Positions 5,378 to 10,009 of a stretch of DNA of 10,009 bases are shown here, one piece after another (positions within the stretch are counted from its first letter, which is position 1; each line of letters starts with the position of its first letter). A program made the translations under genes and the position numbers. The notes under the pieces are model-generated. The model ran no database searches and was not told the DNA's origin. It saw only the letters and a list, made by a program, of their open reading frames with translations. The stretch lies in assembly GCA_013041785.1 (NCBI GenBank), contig JABDRK010000314.1, forward strand, positions 1 to 10,009, given 5' to 3'. Source of the DNA: Eudoraea sp. (lineage in GTDB: Bacteria; Bacteroidota; Bacteroidia; Flavobacteriales; Flavobacteriaceae).

Positions 5378-7246
5378 TCAGGACTTAGGAGGGATTCCTT
5401 CCATATGCCGGCGTTCCAGTTCGGCCTGGAATTCTTCCATAACCGGCTTTACCGTACTCTCCGGAAGATCCGCAATCTTTATATACATCAATCCATCTAC
5501 CGAATTATTAAACAGGGGATCTACATTAAATGCCACTACTTTTGCATTCTGTTTGATGTACTTCTTGATCAGCACAGGAAGTCTGAGGCTTCCCGGTTCA
5601 ACCTCGTCAATAAGCCGGTCAAACTTATTGAGGTCGGCTTTGGTTTCATCAAAAATAAATTCCTTGTCCGCGTCATTCAACTTCACCTTAAACTCTTTTT
5701 TCGGTCGTACATATTGAGCTACATAGGGATCCCAATAATTCGACTTCATAAATTCGATCATGAGCGACTTCGAAAAATTGGAAAACTGGTTGCTGATGCT
5801 CACCCCGCCAATGAGGTACTTATGCTCCGGGTGCCGCAGGGTTGTATGCACAATACCCTTCCATAACAGAAACAGGGGCATAGGCTTCTGTTGGTATTCT
5901 TCGATAATATAAGCCCTGCCCATCTCAATGGACCGACGCATCATACCGTATAATTCGGGTTCAAATCCAAAAAGGTCCTGCAGATAGAACCCATCTATGC
6001 CGTGTTCCTTAAATATTTCAGATCCCATTCCCATCCGATAAGCCCCTACAATGGCTTTCTCCTGATTATCATAAAGAAAAAGGTGGTGGTAATAACTATC
6101 AAACCGGTCCAGGTCTATTGGCTTATTTGTCCCTTCTCCAATGGCACGAAAAGTAATTTCCCGCTGCCTCCCAATCTCCTGGAGGATAAAAGGCATATCC
6201 TTTTTTTGGGCCAGAAAGACCTCATAATTTTTGCTCTCCAATAAACGGCAACCCTTTTCCCGTAGCTTTTCAATTTCTCCTTCTATGACCTCAGTCCGAA
6301 CGGCGGATGCCACCTTCCTTGGTGGTTTAGGTATTTTAAGCGTAGATGGGATTTGATCAATCAAACGTTCCTTTTCATAGGCATTGGCAAGCATATAGGT
6401 CTTCCTTCTTAACAAGTCTGCAAATTCCTCCAGACTTGGATGTTCCTGCTGGGTTTTTACAGTAATGGGCTGCCCTATCCTTACCCGGATTACCCGGTTT
6501 CGCTGGGTGGTAAGCTCAGAGGGCAGCTTGGCAGTCCTGAAGATGTCGTGGATCCTGGACAACCTGTAGAACAATTTGCTATTTCGTGCATGAAAATAAA
6601 TAGGGACAATAGGAACCTCAGCCTTTCGTATGAGTTTGATGGCAGCTTCTTCCCAGGGCCTGTCTACAATAAGCTTCCCATCCTTGTAGGTGGATACCTC
6701 ACCTGCAGGGAATATCCCCAGCGGATGTCCTTCTTTAAGGTGTGCTAAGGCATTTTTAAAACCTGCCACACTGCTCCTAACATCCTTGCGATCTTCAAAA
6801 GGGTTTACAGGAAGGATAAAGGGCATCAGGGGAGCTACCCGATGCAGGAGAAAATTGGCCATGACTTTGAAATCTGATCGGCGCTGCAACATCAGTTTGA
6901 GCAGTAAAATTCCATCAATACCACCAAGCGGGTGGTTGCTTATGGTTATATAAGGCCCCTGATTAGGGAGCCTTCTGAAATCTTCCTCCGGAATTTCAAA
7001 TTTGATCTCATAATGCTCAAGGATACTTTCCAGGAATTCCTGGGCTTCCAGGTGTTGATGCTTCTTATAGAACCGGTTTATGCTCGTTATTTGGGTGATC
7101 TGCATCAGAAACCAGCCCATAAATGTTCCCAGAAACCCGTATTTATCCAGGCTTATGGCTTTGGCTACTTCTTTTCCAGTTACTAAAGACATGTCGATAT
7201 AGAATCTTGTGGTAAATATAGGAAAATGCCCTTTGGGCCTTGGCAT
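5378..7246 (-). CDS. Bifunctional PlsC/OlsB-type acyltransferase (OlsF-like aminolipid synthase)
   Basis: A 622-residue membrane-associated protein with two acyltransferase domains. The N-terminal half (about 85-290) is a PlsC-type O-acyltransferase, with SNHPLGGIDG containing His105 and Asp111, FPAGEVS at 179-185, and VPIVPIYF at 211-218. The His-Asp spacing is five residues instead of the classical four, as is common in the hemolysin/OlsA-like branch. The C-terminal half (about 325-600) is a GNAT-like N-acyltransferase related to OlsB/GlsB: ITFRAIGEGTNKPIDLDRFD at 364-383, VGAYRMG at 400-406, EMGRAYI at 441-447, and LPVLIKKY with FNVDPLFN near the end. This order matches OlsF, which makes ornithine lipids by N-acylating the amino acid and then adding a second acyl chain. 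The head group could also be glycine or another amino acid. The gene lies 26 bp after aspartate kinase, in the same operon. An annotation as lysophospholipid acyltransferase or hemolysin would be incomplete. Confidence 0.85.
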   Translation of the reverse strand: MPRPKGHFPIFTTRFYIDMSLVTGKEVAKAISLDKYGFLGTFMGWFLMQITQITSINRFYKKHQHLEAQEFLESILEHYEIKFEIPEEDFRRLPNQGPYITISNHPLGGIDGILLLKLMLQRRSDFKVMANFLLHRVAPLMPFILPVNPFEDRKDVRSSVAGFKNALAHLKEGHPLGIFPAGEVSTYKDGKLIVDRPWEEAAIKLIRKAEVPIVPIYFHARNSKLFYRLSRIHDIFRTAKLPSELTTQRNRVIRVRIGQPITVKTQQEHPSLEEFADLLRRKTYMLANAYEKERLIDQIPSTLKIPKPPRKVASAVRTEVIEGEIEKLREKGCRLLESKNYEVFLAQKKDMPFILQEIGRQREITFRAIGEGTNKPIDLDRFDSYYHHLFLYDNQEKAIVGAYRMGMGSEIFKEHGIDGFYLQDLFGFEPELYGMMRRSIEMGRAYIIEEYQQKPMPLFLLWKGIVHTTLRHPEHKYLIGGVSISNQFSNFSKSLMIEFMKSNYWDPYVAQYVRPKKEFKVKLNDADKEFIFDETKADLNKFDRLIDEVEPGSLRLPVLIKKYIKQNAKVVAFNVDPLFNNSVDGLMYIKIADLPESTVKPVMEEFQAELERRHMEGIPPKS

Positions 7247-7250
7247 TTTT

Positions 7251-7257
7251 CACCTCT
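7251..7257 (-). promoter_or_regulatory. Ribosome-binding site of the OlsF-like gene
   Basis: On the minus strand AGAGGTG is followed by four A residues and then the ATG at 7246. It is the only strong purine-rich Shine-Dalgarno-like site I see in the window, and it supports this start over the internal Met19. Confidence 0.55.
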
Positions 7258-7272
7258 GGCAGTAAGAATGTA

Positions 7273-8523
7273 TCAGCGAACTACCAATTGTACGGTTTCC
7301 TTACCTCGCTGTTCCAGTAATACCTCTTTCCCATTTTGGAGGGATTCAATGGCTTCTGCATTGAAATGTCGAATGGTATATAAAGACACCCCCTCGTAAT
7401 GGACTACTTTAAATTTTCCCTTAAGGACATCGAGCAAGTCCTCGAGTCTGCCGAGGGTGTTATCAATGCATACCGAGAAACTGATGGCTGAGTTCTGGAT
7501 AAGATCCACTTTCATCTTGTGATCGTGCAGCAGTTTAAATAAATCTCCGATACTGTCTTCTACAATGAAGGAAAAGTCGAGCGAGGACAACTTCATCAAC
7601 ACCTGATTCTTCTTCACAATAAAACAGGGTATTTCCGGGGCGATTTTTACCCCTTTTCCTACAGTGGTCCCGGTATTACCCGGATTTAGAAAGGATTTCA
7701 CCTGAAGCGGGATTTCTTTTCTCTGCAGGGGTTGCAATGTTTTGGGGTGGATCACGGAAGCTCCGTAAAAAGCAAGTTCTATTGCCTCCCGATAGGAGAT
7801 CTGGTTCAATAGTCGGGTTTCCTCAAAATAACGCGGGTCCGCATTCAGGACCCCGGGGACATCCTTCCAGATAGTCACGGATTCTGCATTGAGGCAGTAG
7901 GCCAGGATAGCAGCCGTGTAATCCGAGCCTTCCCGACCCAGGGTAGTGGTAAAATTATTGTCATCACTGCCGAGGAATCCCTGTGTGATATATAACCTGC
8001 CTTTTTTGATGCCCTTTCCAATACGTTCCTGGGTCCTTTCCCAGTTGACCTTTACATCGCGATAATTACTATCGGTCTTAATGTAATTGCGTACATCCAG
8101 AAACTCACTGGGAATCCCGGATAGGTTTAAAAAGGCATTCACAATGGTAGAAGAGAGTAACTCTCCATAGCTCACCACCTGGTCATAGACAAAATTGTAT
8201 TTTGGGGATTTGTTCCAGGCAAGGAAGCCACTGATTTCTTCAAATAACCCTTTTACCTCGCCATAAACTGGGTGTTCTTTTTGTGGAAATAATTCCTTTA
8301 GAATCTGATGATGAAACTCCCGAACTTCCTGAAGGGCCCCTTTTACCAGGGACTTATCCTGGAAATACCCATCCACAACCGCTTCCATGGCATTGGTAGT
8401 CTTACCCATGGCGGAGATCACCAAAAAGGTATTATCATGTCCGGTCTCATTCAGGACGGCTAAAAGGTTTCGCACGCCATCGGCATCTTTGACCGAAGCA
8501 CCACCGAATTTATATATTCTCAT
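7273..8523 (-). CDS. lysC: Aspartate kinase (monofunctional, with ACT-type C-terminus)
   Basis: Phosphorylates aspartate to 4-phosphoaspartate, the first step toward lysine/diaminopimelate, threonine, methionine and isoleucine. The 416-residue protein has the amino-acid kinase domain at about 1-280: KFGGASV at 5-11 (Ala where Thr is usual), SYGELLSS at 118-125, the nucleotide-binding TTLGREGSDYTA at 193-204, WKDVPGVLNADPR at 219-231, and GASVIHPKT at 254-262. The remainder (about 300-416) fits a tandem ACT region used for feedback control, although the effector cannot be predicted. There is no homoserine dehydrogenase domain, so it is monofunctional. The start overlaps the stop of the upstream GNAT gene as ATGA, indicating coupling, and the acyltransferase follows after 26 bp. 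No other lysine- or threonine-pathway genes are in the window. Confidence 0.93.
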   Translation of the reverse strand: MRIYKFGGASVKDADGVRNLLAVLNETGHDNTFLVISAMGKTTNAMEAVVDGYFQDKSLVKGALQEVREFHHQILKELFPQKEHPVYGEVKGLFEEISGFLAWNKSPKYNFVYDQVVSYGELLSSTIVNAFLNLSGIPSEFLDVRNYIKTDSNYRDVKVNWERTQERIGKGIKKGRLYITQGFLGSDDNNFTTTLGREGSDYTAAILAYCLNAESVTIWKDVPGVLNADPRYFEETRLLNQISYREAIELAFYGASVIHPKTLQPLQRKEIPLQVKSFLNPGNTGTTVGKGVKIAPEIPCFIVKKNQVLMKLSSLDFSFIVEDSIGDLFKLLHDHKMKVDLIQNSAISFSVCIDNTLGRLEDLLDVLKGKFKVVHYEGVSLYTIRHFNAEAIESLQNGKEVLLEQRGKETVQLVVR

Positions 8524-9002
8524 ATGTTTTTCAAGTATTGTTGTATCCCCTGCTCATCCAAATGAATTACATCCCAATCCTTCAAAAGACGGGCACCCTT
8601 GCCTTTGTAGAATTCAATGGCATGTTCATTCCAGTCGAGCACCTCCCAGCTAATACGTTTTACCCCCAATTGCGCTCCGTACCGTACTACCTCATCCAAT
8701 AAAGCTGCTCCCAACCCATGGCCTCGCATGTTTTCGGTGACAATCAGATCCTCCAAATGCAGGATTACACCCTTCCAGGTGGAATACCTGGGATATACCA
8801 GGGCCATGCCCGCCACAGTACCTTCTGCCTCTGCAACCAAACAGTGGAAAGCCTTTTCAGGACCATAACCATCCGCTTCCAATTGCGCAGCAGTAACCTC
8901 TACGGCCTCGGGTTCTTTTTCAAAAACAGCCAATTCCCGGATAAGTTCCAAAACGCGGGGCATATCTGTTTTGCGCGCTTCACGGATGACGAATGATTTC
9001 AT
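8520..9002 (-). CDS. GNAT acetyltransferase, spermidine/spermine (diamine) N-acetyltransferase-like
   Basis: A 160-residue cytosolic acetyltransferase. It resembles the SSAT (diamine acetyltransferase) group over its length: IRELAVFEKEPEAV near 21-34, LHLEDLIVTENMRGHGLG at 81-98 containing Glu84 and the acetyl-CoA loop Arg93-Gly-His-Gly-Leu-Gly98, and DWNEHAIEFYKGKGA at 123-137. Tyr132 lies where SSAT has its catalytic tyrosine. Many bacterial proteins of this group act on thialysine or other amino-containing small molecules rather than polyamines, so the substrate is uncertain. A lysine-like substrate would fit the adjacent aspartate kinase, but that is inference. It is the first gene of the minus-strand operon, overlaps aspartate kinase by 4 bp and is divergent from fbp. 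The ATG at 9002 directly precedes the first strand of the fold. Confidence 0.87.
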   Translation of the reverse strand: MKSFVIREARKTDMPRVLELIRELAVFEKEPEAVEVTAAQLEADGYGPEKAFHCLVAEAEGTVAGMALVYPRYSTWKGVILHLEDLIVTENMRGHGLGAALLDEVVRYGAQLGVKRISWEVLDWNEHAIEFYKGKGARLLKDWDVIHLDEQGIQQYLKNI

Positions 9003-9110
9003 TGTTACAAATAAAACACAAAGTTAAATATTAAATATACTTTACGGGACTCTGGAAATATTGTATCACAAAATACCCGATATTTGTTTACATATTAACC
9101 TGACCTGCAC
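9003..9110. promoter_or_regulatory. Divergent promoter region between the GNAT-lysC operon and fbp
   Basis: This 108-bp AT-rich gap must hold promoters for both directions. On the minus strand TAACTTTG (9019-9026) matches the Bacteroidota -7 box TAnnTTTG exactly, but no convincing TTTG lies 19 nt upstream, and the leader would be only about 10 nt. On the plus strand GATATTTG (9080-9087) is a near match, also without a well-placed -33 box. The region is probably regulatory; the exact sites are uncertain. Confidence 0.4.
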
Positions 9111-10009
9111 ATGGAACAAAAAAATAAGACTTTAGGCGAGTTTTTAATTGAACACCAAACCGCATTTAAGTATTCAACCGGAGAGCTTTCCAAATTGATC
9201 AACGCACTCAGATTGGCTGCGAAGGTGGTCAACCATGAAGTAAACAAAGCCGGGTTGGTGGACATCCTGGGGGCAGCGGGTGACACCAATATTCAGGGTG
9301 AGGATCAGCAAAAACTTGATGTCCTTGCGAATGAAAAATTTATTCAGACGCTGAAAAACCGAGAGATCGTGTGTGGTATCGCTTCTGAAGAAGAAGACGA
9401 GTTTATTGCCATTAACAGCCAGGATGAACAGCATCAGAATAAATACGTAGTGCTTATTGATCCCCTGGACGGGTCTGCCAATATAGATGTTAACGTCCCC
9501 GTGGGTACAATTTTTTCCATCTACAGGAGGGTTACCCCAATAGGGTCACCGGTTACCCTGGATGATTTTCTGCAACCGGGAACCAATCAGGTAGCAGCAG
9601 GCTACATAGTTTACGGAACCTCAACCATGTTGGTGTATACCACAGGGCACGGGGTGAACGGATTTACCCTTAACCCTGCCATCGGCACGTTCTACCTTTC
9701 GCATCCCAAAATGGAATTTCCCGAAACCGGAAGGATTTATTCGGTCAATGAAGGAAATTATATCCACTTTCCCCAGGGGGTGAAGGATTATATCAAATAC
9801 TGCCAGTTGGAAGAAGAAGACAGGCCTTATACCTCTCGTTACATCGGTTCCCTGGTTTCGGATTTTCACCGGAATATGATCAAAGGGGGTATTTACATAT
9901 ATCCGAGAAGCAGCAAGGCAAGCAAGGGTAAGCTCAGGTTATTATATGAGTGCAATCCTATGGCCTTCCTGGCTGAACAAGCCAATGGCAAAGCCAGTGA
10001 TGGATACAA
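9111..10009 (+). CDS. fbp: Fructose-1,6-bisphosphatase class I (3' end outside window)
   Basis: Hydrolyses fructose 1,6-bisphosphate to fructose 6-phosphate, the committed step of gluconeogenesis. There are 299 codons before the right edge with no stop, against roughly 330-340 for the family, so only a short C-terminus is missing. Metal-site motifs are visible: EEEDE at 93-97, [10 protein letters not shown] at 117-126, and Glu280 in [10 protein letters not shown]. Substrate-binding segments also fit the family: NEGNY at 213-217, Tyr244 in [13 protein letters not shown], Tyr264, and Lys274. The sequence has Ala123 where DPLDGSSNID is usual, a mild change beside the metal-binding aspartates. 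The ATG at 9111 matches the family's N-terminal [10 protein letters not shown] helix. It is divergent from the GNAT-aspartate kinase operon across 108 bp and likely has its own promoter. Confidence 0.95.
   Translation, partial: MEQKNKTLGEFLIEHQTAFKYSTGELSKLINALRLAAKVVNHEVNKAGLVDILGAAGDTNIQGEDQQKLDVLANEKFIQTLKNREIVCGIASEEEDEFIAINSQDEQHQNKYVVLIDPLDGSANIDVNVPVGTIFSIYRRVTPIGSPVTLDDFLQPGTNQVAAGYIVYGTSTMLVYTTGHGVNGFTLNPAIGTFYLSHPKMEFPETGRIYSVNEGNYIHFPQGVKDYIKYCQLEEEDRPYTSRYIGSLVSDFHRNMIKGGIYIYPRSSKASKGKLRLLYECNPMAFLAEQANGKASDGY

Noticed and set aside
5354..5866. 170-codon open frame on the plus strand
   Set aside because: It covers the 3' end of the OlsF-like gene in antisense; its translation is low in recognisable structure and it has no motif support.
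1..10009. Mobile element, phage, CRISPR or defence island
   Set aside because: No transposase, integrase, regular repeats with spacers, terminal inverted repeats or defence-type domains were seen, and the genes look like core metabolic genes of similar style.

Overview
The window looks like an ordinary chromosomal segment of a member of the Bacteroidota, most likely a marine-type flavobacterium of moderate GC content. The evidence is the gene set and style: an OlsF-like two-domain acyltransferase, an fbp / GNAT / aspartate-kinase neighbourhood, and a near absence of Shine-Dalgarno sequences. The only clear one lies before the acyltransferase. One upstream region also fits the TTTG-N19-TAnnTTTG promoter pattern of the phylum. 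I could not run a database search, so genus and species are left open.

Layout, left to right. (1) The 3' part of mgtE, a CBS-domain Mg2+ channel/transporter, cut by the left edge. (2) A plus-strand cluster of five genes (1035-4130) with almost no spacing: a branch-1 nitrilase, a small cupin, a D-2-hydroxyacid dehydrogenase, a DUF1801 protein and a VOC (glyoxalase-like) protein. The first three are joined by an ATGA overlap and a TGA-ATG junction, which suggests translational coupling and a shared small-molecule pathway of unknown substrate. (3) A stand-alone small membrane protein (4233-4667) in which four LEA-like 11-residue repeats precede a TM2 domain; it has its own candidate promoter. 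(4) A 177-bp gap, then a MnaT/PAT-type GNAT acetyltransferase (4845-5345). (5) A minus-strand operon read from 9002 down to 5378: an SSAT-like GNAT acetyltransferase, aspartate kinase (ATGA overlap) and a bifunctional PlsC + OlsB-type acyltransferase likely to make ornithine/glycine-type aminolipids. (6) A divergent intergenic region, then fbp (class I fructose-1,6-bisphosphatase) on the plus strand, cut by the right edge.

There are no mobile elements, tRNA/rRNA genes, CRISPR arrays, phage genes or defence genes that I can see. Everything over 300 bp is occupied by a gene. The most interesting items are the coupled nitrilase-cupin-dehydrogenase trio, the LEA-repeat/TM2 fusion, and the aminolipid synthase placed in an aspartate-kinase operon. 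None of these amounts to clear proof of a new system.
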